This document shows, piece after piece, positions 1 to 7,868 of a DNA stretch of 64,000 nt (position 1 is the first letter of the stretch; every line of letters begins with the position of its first letter). Under the pieces are notes generated by a model. It did no database searches. It saw only the letters and a list, made by a program, of their open reading frames with translations, and was not told where the DNA came from. The stretch lies in assembly GCF_021044795.1 (NCBI RefSeq), contig NZ_JAJNOP010000012.1. One strand, given 5' to 3'. Origin of the DNA: Acidaminococcus hominis. Its GTDB lineage: Bacteria; Bacillota; Negativicutes; Acidaminococcales; Acidaminococcaceae. The position numbers were made by a program, and so were the translations under genes.

Positions 1-549
1 CCGGAATTCCGGAATCCCGTACATCAGCACGCCGCCCACCTTGTGGAGGGCTTCAAACAGGGTTACATCGTAGCCCAGCTTGGCCAGGTCTCCAGCAGCA
101 GTCAGGCAGGACGGGCCGCCGCCTACCACAGCCACCTTGATGCCGTTTTTGGGGGCAAGGCCTTCGGTAATCTGGTCGGTGCCCTCTTCCCGGGCCCGGT
201 CAGCCACGTACCGTTCCAGCCGGCCAATGGCCACCGGTTCTCCCTTGATGCCCAAGATGCAGACTTTTTCGCACTGGTTTTCCTGGGGGCAGACCCGGCC
301 GCACACTGCGGGCAGGGCGTTTTTGCCCTTCAGAATCCGAATGGAGCCGGCAAAGTCCTTTTCCGTAATGGCATGGATGAATTGGGGAATGTCCACATTC
401 ACGGGGCAGCCCTGTACGCAGCGCGGGTTCTTGCAGTTCAGGCAGCGCTGGGCTTCGTCCACAGCCACTTCTTCCGAGTAGCCCAGGGCTACTTCCTTAA
501 AGTTTTTGTTCCGCACGTCCGCCGGTTGTTCCGGCATAGGATTTCTCAT
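1..549 (-). CDS. nfnB: NfnB / GltA-like NADPH oxidoreductase subunit, C-terminus outside window
   Basis: Only the first 183 codons are present; the gene runs off the left edge. The visible part has a cysteine-rich ferredoxin-like N-terminus (CLNCKNPRCVQGCPVN, then CGRVCPQENQCEKVC) followed by the first glycine-rich FAD/NAD loop (VVGGGPSCLTAA). This is the layout of the glutamate synthase small subunit family, which includes NfnB. The start ATG at 549 overlaps the stop of the upstream NfnA gene by four bases (ATGA), so the two are translationally coupled. That pairing with an NfnA-type partner favours the electron-bifurcating NADH-dependent ferredoxin:NADP oxidoreductase over a stand-alone glutamate synthase subunit. 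The pairing is seen; the biochemical role is inferred. Confidence 0.85.
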   Translation of the reverse strand, partial: MRNPMPEQPADVRNKNFKEVALGYSEEVAVDEAQRCLNCKNPRCVQGCPVNVDIPQFIHAITEKDFAGSIRILKGKNALPAVCGRVCPQENQCEKVCILGIKGEPVAIGRLERYVADRAREEGTDQITEGLAPKNGIKVAVVGGGPSCLTAAGDLAKLGYDVTLFEALHKVGGVLMYGIPEFR

Positions 550-1388
550 TCCGCCACGCATTTGCAATGCCCCCCACAACTATATTCTTCCGCTTCCTGA
601 TCCTTGTACATCTTGGAACGGGTCATCAGGTTGTCAAAATCCACCTGATGGGCGTCGAATTCGGGACCATCGCAGCAGGTAAACTTGCTTTCATCCCCTA
701 CCTTCACCCGGCAGCCGCCGCACATACCGGTGCCGTCCACCATCAGGCAGCTCAGGCTGGCAGTGGTCTTCACGTGGAAAGGCAGGGTGGTCTTGGCCAC
801 GTTCTTCATCATGATGATGGGTCCAATGGCTACCACCAGGTCCACTTTGGTGCCGGCTTCCAGCATTTTTCGCAGCGGATCGGTAACAAAGCCCTTGATG
901 CCGTCAGAACCATCGTCGGTGGTGATGATTACTTCATCGCTGATTTTTTCCATCCGGTCCCGCCACAGGATCAGGTCCTTGCTGCGGCCGCCGATAATGG
1001 TAATCACCTTGTTGCCCAGTTCGTGATAGGCCCGGGCAATGGGATGGACGGGGGCTACGCCGATACCGCCGCAGACCATGACCACGGTGCCGAATTTGCC
1101 CATTTCAGAGGGCTGGCCCAAGGGTCCCAGTACGTGCTGGAATTCGTCCCCTACCTCAAAGTCGTGGGTCAGATGGGTGGTGGTGGCGCCTACGGCCTGG
1201 ACCATCAGGGTAATGGTGCCCCGCTCCCGGTCGAAATCGCCAATGGTGAGAGGAATCCGTTCGCTGTCTTCATCCACCAGGACCATAACAAACTGGCCCG
1301 GCTGGCATTTATGGGCAATGAGCGGTGCTTCAATTTCAAATTCCCACACTGCAGGCGCAAGCTGCAGCTTCTTCAGTACTTTTGCCAC
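546..1388 (-). CDS. nfnA: NfnA: FAD/NAD and 2Fe-2S subunit of ferredoxin:NADP oxidoreductase
   Basis: A 280-residue cytoplasmic protein of the dihydroorotate dehydrogenase electron-transfer/sulfide dehydrogenase family. In order it shows a ferredoxin-reductase FAD domain with RIPLTIGDFD, an NAD domain with GGIGVAPVHPIA, and a C-terminal 2Fe-2S cluster segment with CLMVDGTGMCGGC and a following Cys near FTCCDG. Together with NfnB it would interconvert NADH, reduced ferredoxin and NADPH. The start is GTG at 1388, preceded by a GGGGAG Shine-Dalgarno; the stop overlaps the nfnB start. It follows mtaD by 16 bases, so it probably belongs to the operon that starts at the HAD gene. A further C-terminal cysteine group (CGGHCKC) is present and unexplained. 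Confidence 0.88.
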   Translation of the reverse strand: MAKVLKKLQLAPAVWEFEIEAPLIAHKCQPGQFVMVLVDEDSERIPLTIGDFDRERGTITLMVQAVGATTTHLTHDFEVGDEFQHVLGPLGQPSEMGKFGTVVMVCGGIGVAPVHPIARAYHELGNKVITIIGGRSKDLILWRDRMEKISDEVIITTDDGSDGIKGFVTDPLRKMLEAGTKVDLVVAIGPIIMMKNVAKTTLPFHVKTTASLSCLMVDGTGMCGGCRVKVGDESKFTCCDGPEFDAHQVDFDNLMTRSKMYKDQEAEEYSCGGHCKCVAE

Positions 1389-1404
1389 AATGAATCACTC
1401 CCCT

Positions 1405-2685
1405 TTAATTTTTGGGCAAAACATATTCAATGCACCGGTTGACCTCAAAAATGACCTTTTCCAAATCAATGGTGGTCAGTTCCTTGTTCTGGAGCAGGAC
1501 GCGGCCATCTACCAAAACGGTGTCCACATCCTGGGCAGAAGCAGCATACACCAGGAGAGAAACCCGGTCATGCCGGGGGTACCAATGCGGTGAATCCATA
1601 TTATAGAGCACGATATCGGCCCGCTGGCCTACGGCAAGCTGTCCCAGGTCATCGTAGCCCACGGCTTTGGCGCCCTGGACCGTACCCATAGCAAGAGCCT
1701 GGGCCGCAGGGACGGCTTTGGGATTGCCGGACTCGGTCTTGGCCAAAAGCGCTGCCAGCCGGACTTCTTCCAGCATATCCAGGTTGTTGTTGCTGGAAGC
1801 CCCATCGGTGCCCAGGCCTACGGTAAGGCCCTTTTCCAGCATACTGGCCACAGGGGCAATGCCGCTGGCCAGTTTCAGGTTGCTTTGAGGATTGTGGGCC
1901 ACCCGGACGTGGTGCTTGGCCATAATGGCCTGGTCTTCTTCTGTCACATGGACGCAGTGAGCGGCCAGGGTCCCCAGTTCAAACATGCCCAGGTCTTCCA
2001 TCAGGGCAATGGGGGTCTTGCCGTACTGCTTCAGGCAGTCGTCCACTTCTCCCTGGGTTTCGGACAGATGCATATGGATTTCTGCACCCAGGCTGCCGGC
2101 CCGTTCCACCACAGATTTGATGAAATCCGGGCTGCAGGTATAGGGGGCGTGGGGGCCAAACATTACCCGAATCCGGTCATCGCAGGCGCCGTGCCACTTT
2201 TTGTACAGCTCCGTGTTTTCGTCCAGCCGGGATTTACCGTCCGCCACAGAGGCGCCGGTAAGTCCCCGGGATAACACCGCGCGGATGCCGCAGTCCCGGG
2301 CTGCCTGGGCCGTTTCGTCCATGAAGAAATACATATCCGCAAAGCAGGTGGTGCCCGTGCGGATCATTTCCGCCATGCCCAGGAGACTGCCCCAGTACAC
2401 TGCCCGGCCATCCAGGTTGTTTTCCATAGGCCAGATTTTGTTCTGGAGCCAGTCCATCAGCACCATGTCGTCCGCATAGCTGCGGAACAGCGTCATGGCC
2501 GTATGGGTGTGGGCGTTGACCCAGCCCGGTACCGCCAGGTGGTTCCGTCCATCAATGGTCTGGGTGCCCGTAATGGCATCCGGCCCGATATAGGCGATAC
2601 GCCGATCTTTAATGCCAATATAGCAGGGTTTGCCGCTGCCGGCGGCAGCCAGTTCCACATTGGCCAAAACCACATCATAGTTCAT
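1405..2685 (-). CDS. mtaD: 5-methylthioadenosine/S-adenosylhomocysteine deaminase
   Basis: A 426-residue amidohydrolase. Metal-site motifs are in the expected order: HTHTAM after the first strand, HMHLSE in the middle, AHCVHV, and GTDGASSNNN near the end. A GPHAPYTCSP segment is typical of the MtaD/SAH-deaminase group. It should deaminate 5-methylthioadenosine (and possibly S-adenosylhomocysteine) to the inosine form in the cytoplasm. A strong AAGGAG ribosome site precedes the ATG. It sits 14 bases after a methylthio-nucleoside phosphorylase, which suggests the product is split next door. A chlorohydrolase or guanine deaminase role is less likely given the motifs and context. Confidence 0.88.
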   Translation of the reverse strand: MNYDVVLANVELAAAGSGKPCYIGIKDRRIAYIGPDAITGTQTIDGRNHLAVPGWVNAHTHTAMTLFRSYADDMVLMDWLQNKIWPMENNLDGRAVYWGSLLGMAEMIRTGTTCFADMYFFMDETAQAARDCGIRAVLSRGLTGASVADGKSRLDENTELYKKWHGACDDRIRVMFGPHAPYTCSPDFIKSVVERAGSLGAEIHMHLSETQGEVDDCLKQYGKTPIALMEDLGMFELGTLAAHCVHVTEEDQAIMAKHHVRVAHNPQSNLKLASGIAPVASMLEKGLTVGLGTDGASSNNNLDMLEEVRLAALLAKTESGNPKAVPAAQALAMGTVQGAKAVGYDDLGQLAVGQRADIVLYNMDSPHWYPRHDRVSLLVYAASAQDVDTVLVDGRVLLQNKELTTIDLEKVIFEVNRCIEYVLPKN

Positions 2686-2699
2686 AGGTAATCTCCTTT

Positions 2700-3518
2700 T
2701 TATTGAAAGTCTTCACAGTGGAAGCCGCCGTATTCCTTTAGGGCCTCGCGGCAGCTGCAGCTGTGCAGGGGTGTTTCCGTATCCTTAATATAGGCTTCCA
2801 TCACCGCAAGAATCTGTCTGCCCTGGAGTTCCATGGCAGCGGTTACTTCCTCGTGGGACAAAGCCCTTTGGGCAAAACCGGAACCCATATTGGTAACCAC
2901 GGACACGTTGGCGTAGCAGATTTCGGCTTCCCGGGCCAGGACCGCTTCCGGCATATTGGTCATGCCGCACACGTCCCCGCCCAGACAGGCGAACATTTTG
3001 TTCTCCGCCGCCGTTTCGTAGCGGGGGCCTTCGGTAACCACGTAGGTACCCTGCTTGCAGTGGCGCAGCCCCAGCTGCATAAGAGCATGGATGACCCGCT
3101 CCCGAACCACCGGACAGTAGGGGTAAGCAAAATCCACATGGGCCACCTTGCCACCCTCCCCGTTAAAGAAGGTGTTCACCCGGTTTTTGGTGAAATCCAA
3201 AAGCTGGCTGCAAACCACGAAGGTGCCGGGCCGCAGGGCCACGTTGATGGAGCCTACTGCCGTAAAGGACAGGATTTCTGTGACTCCCAGCTGCTTTAGG
3301 GCGAAAATATTGGCCCGATAGTTGATCTTATGGGGAGGCAGGGAATGATTCGCTCCATGCCGGGCCATAAAATACACTTCGTGGCCGTTCAAGGTGGTCT
3401 TGAGGCAGTGGGCCTCACCAAAGGGGGTTTTCACGGTTACAGGTTCCAGGGTACCAAAACGGGAGGCATCTTCAACGCCGGTGCCTCCGATAATTCCGAT
3501 TTTACGCAATCTTCTCAC
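2700..3518 (-). CDS. mtnP: Methylthio-nucleoside phosphorylase (MTAP family; probably methylthioinosine-specific)
   Basis: A 272-residue PNP/MTAP family phosphorylase. It begins with IGIIGGTG, has the phosphate-site ARHGANH segment and the MTNMPEAVLAREAEICYA block typical of MTAP. The purine-specificity position, Asp in human MTAP (TDYD), is Asn210 here (VVTNMG), as in 6-oxopurine PNPs. With mtaD immediately downstream this points to methylthioinosine as substrate (inference). The C-terminus carries Cys254-Ser-Cys256. Start choice is open: GTG at 3518 overlaps the HAD stop, while TTG at 3509 has a well-spaced AGGTGAG site and would give the usual short N-terminus. Confidence 0.85.
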   Translation of the reverse strand: MRRLRKIGIIGGTGVEDASRFGTLEPVTVKTPFGEAHCLKTTLNGHEVYFMARHGANHSLPPHKINYRANIFALKQLGVTEILSFTAVGSINVALRPGTFVVCSQLLDFTKNRVNTFFNGEGGKVAHVDFAYPYCPVVRERVIHALMQLGLRHCKQGTYVVTEGPRYETAAENKMFACLGGDVCGMTNMPEAVLAREAEICYANVSVVTNMGSGFAQRALSHEEVTAAMELQGRQILAVMEAYIKDTETPLHSCSCREALKEYGGFHCEDFQ

Positions 3519-4189
3519 CTCTTCTGGTTCAATTCATCAATAATCGAAAGGAGATCCGAGACTTGCCCAATGACGTAATCCGGGTGGATTTTGCCGTCAA
3601 AAAAATCTTGTTTAAAAGACGACCAACCGACTTTTACCGTAGCCCGGCAGCCGGCAGCCCGTCCGCTTAACAGGTCGTAGGGGCTGTCCCCCACGCACAG
3701 GCATTCCTCCGGAGCAAGGCCCAAAAGGGCTGCGCCGCTGGCCATGGGTTCCGGGTCGGGCTTGTGGGCCTGACATTCCTGGGCCCCGATGATGCCTCCG
3801 TCAATGTAGGAGGAAAGCCCCAGGCAGTCCAAACCCCGCTGACAGGTGGCCTTGAACTTGCTGGTGACGATGGCCTGGGCAATGCCCTTTTCCTGAAGCT
3901 TTTGACAGCCTTCTGCCACCCCGGGAAAGGGCTCAATCATCTGGTCGTGCCATTTGATATTGTAGTGCCGGTAGTACTGGACCATTTCCTCAATCCGGTC
4001 CGGGTCCGTAATGCCCGTTACCACGGACAGGCCCTGGCGCAGAGGCAGGCCAAAGGTGTTGATGATGGCCTGCTGCTCCACAGGCTGGTCCAGGAAATGC
4101 TCCAGCGTCTTTTGGAAGGTGGCCAAAATTAACGGTGTAGTATTGGCCAAGGTTCCGTCAAAATCATATAAAATCCCTCGAATTGCCAT
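3515..4189 (-). CDS. HAD-superfamily phosphatase (phosphoglycolate phosphatase-like)
   Basis: A 224-residue HAD hydrolase. Motif I is YDFDGTLANT near the N-terminus, motif II is the Thr-Ser of AIVTSKF, and motifs III/IV are KPDPEP and VGDSPYDLLSG. The four-helix cap between motifs I and II resembles the Gph/PpaX group, so it probably hydrolyses a small phosphorylated metabolite or pyrophosphate; the substrate cannot be read from sequence. The start is ATG at 4189 with AGGAG seven bases upstream, not the longer in-frame start at 4261, which would place the promoter inside the gene. It is first in the mtnP-mtaD-nfnAB transcription unit and ends within the mtnP start. Confidence 0.82.
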   Translation of the reverse strand: MAIRGILYDFDGTLANTTPLILATFQKTLEHFLDQPVEQQAIINTFGLPLRQGLSVVTGITDPDRIEEMVQYYRHYNIKWHDQMIEPFPGVAEGCQKLQEKGIAQAIVTSKFKATCQRGLDCLGLSSYIDGGIIGAQECQAHKPDPEPMASGAALLGLAPEECLCVGDSPYDLLSGRAAGCRATVKVGWSSFKQDFFDGKIHPDYVIGQVSDLLSIIDELNQKR

Positions 4190-4220
4190 AAGGTACTCCT
4201 TTGCGTTAGATACACCTTTT

Positions 4221-4249
4221 ATTTTACCATATTTGCCAGGTAAAGTGAA
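4221..4249 (-). promoter_or_regulatory. Sigma-70 promoter of the HAD-mtnP-mtaD-nfnAB unit
   Basis: Reading the minus strand, a TTCACT -35 (4244-4249) and a TAAAAT -10 (4221-4226) are separated by 17 bases. The -10 is preceded by TGG, an extended -10. It lies about 32 bases upstream of the HAD start codon. Confidence 0.6.
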
Positions 4250-4340
4250 CACAAGTACCATTGCAGCGCCCCTCTGGCCGCCGCCTTCGCCCTGTGCGCC
4301 GCAGTTCCTTGCCTATAGGGAGCGGCGGCCTCCCTGGCCC

Positions 4341-4374
4341 AAAAAGAAGAAGCTGTGCAGCGCTGCACAGCTTC
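4341..4374 (-). terminator. Rho-independent terminator after the glycosyltransferase
   Basis: A perfect 26-base palindrome at 4349-4374 (12-bp arms GAAGCTGTGCAG / CTGCACAGCTTC around CG). On the minus strand it is followed by TTCTTTTT. It lies 10 bases beyond the stop of the glycosyltransferase, closing the psd-pssA-GT2 unit and separating it from the HAD promoter. Confidence 0.88.
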
Positions 4375-4384
4375 AGGTTTTGTT

Positions 4385-5686
4385 TTAGTTTCTCTTTTTG
4401 GTGTGGATAATCTGCTTGGGTCCCACTTCTGCGCTTTCCGGCACCAGCACATCGTTAAAGCTGATGTTCCGGGTATGCAGGGTGTGGCTCCAGGCGTGTT
4501 CATGGCGATGGATAAAGCCGGCCATGGTAATGGGAATCCAGCTGTATACGAAAATCGGATAGAACAGGGTGTAGAACCAGGACTTGGGAGCCGCATGGAT
4601 CTTAAAGAGGATAATGGCCGGAATCACATACTGGCCAATCCCGATTACCTGCCAGATTTCGTAGGGCAGCAGGGCATACAGCACGTTGGTGTAGAAAGGA
4701 ACAAAGGAGTAGATGGTGCTGCAGATAACAAAGAACGCGGAGATCAGCAGGAAGTAAGGCTGAATCAGGTCGATGATGCCGTCCAGAATGACGATATCCC
4801 GGCGCTTGATACCTTCCTTCAGCAGCTTGGGGATATACCGCTCAGCCACATCGAAATGCCCCTGGGCCCAGCGTTTTCTCTGGTTCCAGGACTGCTTGAA
4901 GGTAACCACCTTTTCATCATACACAATGGCATCATGGCACCAGGTGGTGGGAATCCCTTCCAGCAGGGACTTCATGGTAAATTCCATATCTTCGGTAAGG
5001 CAGGTAGCCTGCCAACCGTATTTCTTCAAAATATCGGTGGAAATGCACATGCCCGTACCGCCAAAGACGGAGGACAGGCCGATATTGTATTTGGCCAAGT
5101 GCCAAACGTGGTTGATGATCCAGAAGGAAATGGCGAACACGCCGCTGACCCAGGTATCGTTGGGGTTCTTGGAGTCCAGGTAGCCCTGAATCAGCCGTTC
5201 CCCTTTGCAGTACCGGTTGTTGATTTCCATCAGGAAGTCCAGATGCACCAGGTTGTCCGCATCGAAAATCACCACGGCATCGTATTGCTTGGGCAGGGCA
5301 AACAGCTTCTGGAACATCCATTCCAGGGCAAAGCCCTTGCCTTGCTGCATTTCGTTGGTGTTGTGCCGTTCGTACACCAGGGCGCCCTCACGAGCTGCCA
5401 CTTCCGCCGTATGGTCGCTGCAATTATCAGCTACCACGAAAATATCGTACATATCATTGGGATAACGCAGCATCTTCAGGTTATCCACCAGCTGGCCAAC
5501 TACCTTTTCCTCGTTATGGGCAGCCACAACCACCGCAAAAGTGGTTTTGGGGGTCAGGATCTTCTTTTCCTTTTTCCGGGGCAGAATGCCGAACAGGGAA
5601 ATGGTAAAGTAGTAAATCGTAAAGAAAACGATCAACACTTGCAGAGGAATCATAATAATATCAAAATAGCTGCTCATGATGAACAC
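4385..5686 (-). CDS. Membrane-bound family 2 glycosyltransferase
   Basis: A 433-residue inverting GT2 enzyme. An N-terminal hydrophobic helix (about residues 10-33) precedes the nucleotide-sugar domain: VVVAAHNEE, FDADN (the DxD-like metal site), TEDMEF, and QRKRW (the QxxRW motif), then three to four hydrophobic segments in the last 130 residues. This is the arrangement of processive or lipid-linked GT2 enzymes such as the BcsA/HAS/IcaA group. The sugar and acceptor are unknown. The GTG at 5686 is preferred because AGGAGG lies six bases upstream; the ATG at 5677 is too far from it. It follows pssA by 13 bases, so it is probably co-transcribed with the phosphatidylethanolamine genes. Confidence 0.82.
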   Translation of the reverse strand: MFIMSSYFDIIMIPLQVLIVFFTIYYFTISLFGILPRKKEKKILTPKTTFAVVVAAHNEEKVVGQLVDNLKMLRYPNDMYDIFVVADNCSDHTAEVAAREGALVYERHNTNEMQQGKGFALEWMFQKLFALPKQYDAVVIFDADNLVHLDFLMEINNRYCKGERLIQGYLDSKNPNDTWVSGVFAISFWIINHVWHLAKYNIGLSSVFGGTGMCISTDILKKYGWQATCLTEDMEFTMKSLLEGIPTTWCHDAIVYDEKVVTFKQSWNQRKRWAQGHFDVAERYIPKLLKEGIKRRDIVILDGIIDLIQPYFLLISAFFVICSTIYSFVPFYTNVLYALLPYEIWQVIGIGQYVIPAIILFKIHAAPKSWFYTLFYPIFVYSWIPITMAGFIHRHEHAWSHTLHTRNISFNDVLVPESAEVGPKQIIHTKKRN

Positions 5687-5699
5687 AGACTTCCTCCTC

Positions 5700-6386
5700 T
5701 TAATGGCCGGCTTGCTTGCCAGTCACCTTTACATACAGAGCATTAAATACACCGCACAGGGTGTAGGTGAACATGATGACAAAGGGCCAAGCTGACACAT
5801 TGATGTACAGCAGATACGCACCAATCAGGAAGGAAACAAGCACGGGCCCTTTGAAAAGCGGGTTGCCCTTCCCCTTGAAATCAGGATACCGGACTTCACT
5901 GTACATGAGCACAGCAACGCCCAGGGTGCCGATGGCTACCAGCACCGGATTTACCTGGAAACCGGAGGCTACGAACGTGGCCACCACGCAGGCGCCGGCC
6001 GGAGCAGGCATCCCTTGGAAATAACCGTGGATGGCGGATACGTTCACGTTAAAACGTGCCAGCCGCAGGGCTGCCCCGAAGGCAACCATGGCGGAAATAA
6101 TCTGTCCAGCCAGACCCAGCTGGTGCAGGGAATAACAATAAATCAAAACAGACGGTGCCATGCCAAAGGAGCAGACATCACACAGGGAATCCATTTCCAC
6201 CCCAAAGGGGCCGCTGACGCCCAGTGCCCGGGCTGCCCGGCCATCACAGGAATCTGCCAGAATGGCCAAGATGATAAAGATTGCTGCTTTTGTGAATTCC
6301 TGGTCCATGGAAAGATAAATGGACAGAACTCCCAGCACCAGGCTAAGGCCACTGATGCTGTTTGGAACCATACGTCTATAATTCAT
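5700..6386 (-). CDS. pssA: CDP-diacylglycerol--serine O-phosphatidyltransferase
   Basis: A 228-residue integral membrane protein with the CDP-alcohol phosphatidyltransferase signature DSCDGRAAR followed by GVEMDSLCD (the DGxxAR-G-xxxDxxxD motif), and about six to seven hydrophobic segments. It makes phosphatidylserine from CDP-diacylglycerol and serine. Its ATG overlaps the psd stop by four bases, so the synthase and the decarboxylase are coupled, giving both steps to phosphatidylethanolamine in one unit. Confidence 0.92.
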   Translation of the reverse strand: MNYRRMVPNSISGLSLVLGVLSIYLSMDQEFTKAAIFIILAILADSCDGRAARALGVSGPFGVEMDSLCDVCSFGMAPSVLIYCYSLHQLGLAGQIISAMVAFGAALRLARFNVNVSAIHGYFQGMPAPAGACVVATFVASGFQVNPVLVAIGTLGVAVLMYSEVRYPDFKGKGNPLFKGPVLVSFLIGAYLLYINVSAWPFVIMFTYTLCGVFNALYVKVTGKQAGH

Positions 6387-7024
6387 TCTGCTTTCTGCCT
6401 CCCAATAATACTTAATCCGCCCTTGACCTTGTCACCTTTTTTTACCATGACTTCTACGGATCTGGGCATTACCAGTTCCGTGCAAGAGCCAAATTTGATC
6501 ATCCCGTAGCATTCGCCCTGTTTCAGGGTACTGCCCAGGGAGGTCCAGGACACAATCCGGCGGGCCAGAATCCCGGCAATCTGGATTACCAGGACACGGT
6601 TCTTCCCGTTGTCCAGGCCAATGGCCATCCGTTCGTTGACAATGGGGGCCGAGTTCTTGTAGGCCGGTTCGTAACCGCCGCAGGTATAGCGCTGGTAGGT
6701 CACGGTGCCGTCCATGGGAGCCCGGTTGGTATGCACATTGAAGACAGAAAGAAATATCGTCACCTTGATTGCAGGTTCATTGAGAAATTCCTGATCGTAG
6801 AAACCCTCCACCCCCATAACGGTACCGTCCGCCGGGGAATACAGGATGCTGGGATCAATCCGGGTGGGACGATCGGGGTTGCGGAAAAAATATGTGAAAT
6901 ACGCGGTCAGGACCAGAGGCAGTACGGCAAAGTCCACCCCTACAAAATACCCAACCAGAAGAGTCGCCATGGCGCAAATGCCAATAAAGGGATACCCTTC
7001 TTTCACGATTGTAAATTTGGACAC
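6383..7024 (-). CDS. psd: Phosphatidylserine decarboxylase (short PSD-A type)
   Basis: A 213-residue decarboxylase of the short type. Two hydrophobic stretches lie near the N-terminus (about residues 10-42). The self-cleavage region is GMIKFGSC, where the Ser after Gly should become the pyruvoyl prosthetic group of the small subunit. A conserved SVFNVHTNR block also fits the family. It converts phosphatidylserine to phosphatidylethanolamine in the inner membrane. The start is GTG at 7024, five bases after GGAGGTG. It is the first gene of the psd-pssA-GT2 unit, behind a good promoter. Confidence 0.9.
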   Translation of the reverse strand: MSKFTIVKEGYPFIGICAMATLLVGYFVGVDFAVLPLVLTAYFTYFFRNPDRPTRIDPSILYSPADGTVMGVEGFYDQEFLNEPAIKVTIFLSVFNVHTNRAPMDGTVTYQRYTCGGYEPAYKNSAPIVNERMAIGLDNGKNRVLVIQIAGILARRIVSWTSLGSTLKQGECYGMIKFGSCTELVMPRSVEVMVKKGDKVKGGLSIIGRQKAE

Positions 7025-7049
7025 AACTTCACCTCCACCTATTTTGTTT

Positions 7050-7078
7050 ATTATAATACAACATTCGAGCTTTGTCTA
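7050..7078 (-). promoter_or_regulatory. Sigma-70 promoter of psd-pssA-GT2
   Basis: TAGACA (7073-7078) and TATAAT (7050-7055) are separated by exactly 17 bases on the minus strand, in the gap between wecG and psd. This is 11 of 12 consensus positions, with a short leader to the psd GTG. Confidence 0.75.
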
Positions 7079-7090
7079 ATGCTTGCCAGG

Positions 7091-7849
7091 TTATTTCTTT
7101 TTGTGAAGTACGCCATATTTTGTGCCCAAAACTTCCAGCACAAACTTGGGCAGGGCCAGCATCCGGCCAAAGCGGCTGGGCTGCTTGTACAGCCGAAACA
7201 GCCACTCCAGGGAGGCTTCCTGCATCCACTTGGGAGCCCGTTCCATCTTGCCGGCCAGCACGTCGAAACTGCCGCCCAGGCCCACCCGGACCGGGGGCTT
7301 CAGTTCGTCCCGATGGCTGTCCAGCCAGTACTCCTGCTTAGGCGCCCCCAGGGCTGCAAACAGGATTTGGGCCCCGCTGCGGTTGATTTCGTCAATAATG
7401 GCACCGGACTCTTCTTCCTTAAAGTAGCCGTTCCGGGTGCCCACAATCTTTACCCCGGGAGCAATTTCTTCGGCCTTGGCTTTGGCGGCCTCGGCAATGC
7501 CCGGTGCTGCCCCAAACAGGTAGATGGTCTCCCCTGTTTTCGCTGCCTGTTTCAGCAGCTGGACAAACAGGTCAAAGCCCGCCACCCGCTCAGGCACCGT
7601 ATAGCCCAGGGTCCGGCCGGCCCAGACCGTGCCGGCGCCGTCCGCCAGCACCAGGTCGGTTTTCTGGAGCAGGTCCAGATACCGAGGATCCTGGAGGCCC
7701 ATCATGATGATTTCCGCGTTGGCGGTCACCACCTGGGTCTTTTTATTATCCTTAATCCGCTGCAGCAGCCAGGCTACGGCTTCCTGCATGGAAAAGGGGC
7801 TCACGGGAACCCCCATGATATCAATTACGGGTTTCTTGCTTGTATCCAT
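7091..7849 (-). CDS. WecG/TagA/CpsF-family glycosyltransferase (GT26)
   Basis: A 252-residue GT26 enzyme. Family landmarks are VVTANAEIIMMG near residue 40, LADGAGTVWAGR, FGAAPG, and the C-terminal block FAALGAPKQEYW with GGSFDVLAGK. Members transfer N-acetylmannosamine (or a related sugar) to undecaprenyl-PP-GlcNAc in wall teichoic acid, enterobacterial common antigen or capsule synthesis. In a diderm Firmicute the product is likely a cell-surface polysaccharide, but the exact sugar is unknown. The ATG at 7849, eight bases after GGAGG, is preferred to the upstream in-frame start at 7888, which overlaps prfC. It follows prfC by 19 bases. Confidence 0.85.
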   Translation of the reverse strand: MDTSKKPVIDIMGVPVSPFSMQEAVAWLLQRIKDNKKTQVVTANAEIIMMGLQDPRYLDLLQKTDLVLADGAGTVWAGRTLGYTVPERVAGFDLFVQLLKQAAKTGETIYLFGAAPGIAEAAKAKAEEIAPGVKIVGTRNGYFKEEESGAIIDEINRSGAQILFAALGAPKQEYWLDSHRDELKPPVRVGLGGSFDVLAGKMERAPKWMQEASLEWLFRLYKQPSRFGRMLALPKFVLEVLGTKYGVLHKKK

Positions 7850-7868
7850 GTTCTGGTCCTCCCCAGGG

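Noticed and set aside
3900..4261. Longer N-terminus of the HAD hydrolase from 4261
   Set aside because: Would include the promoter and adds 24 residues not typical of the family; ATG at 4189 has the better ribosome site.
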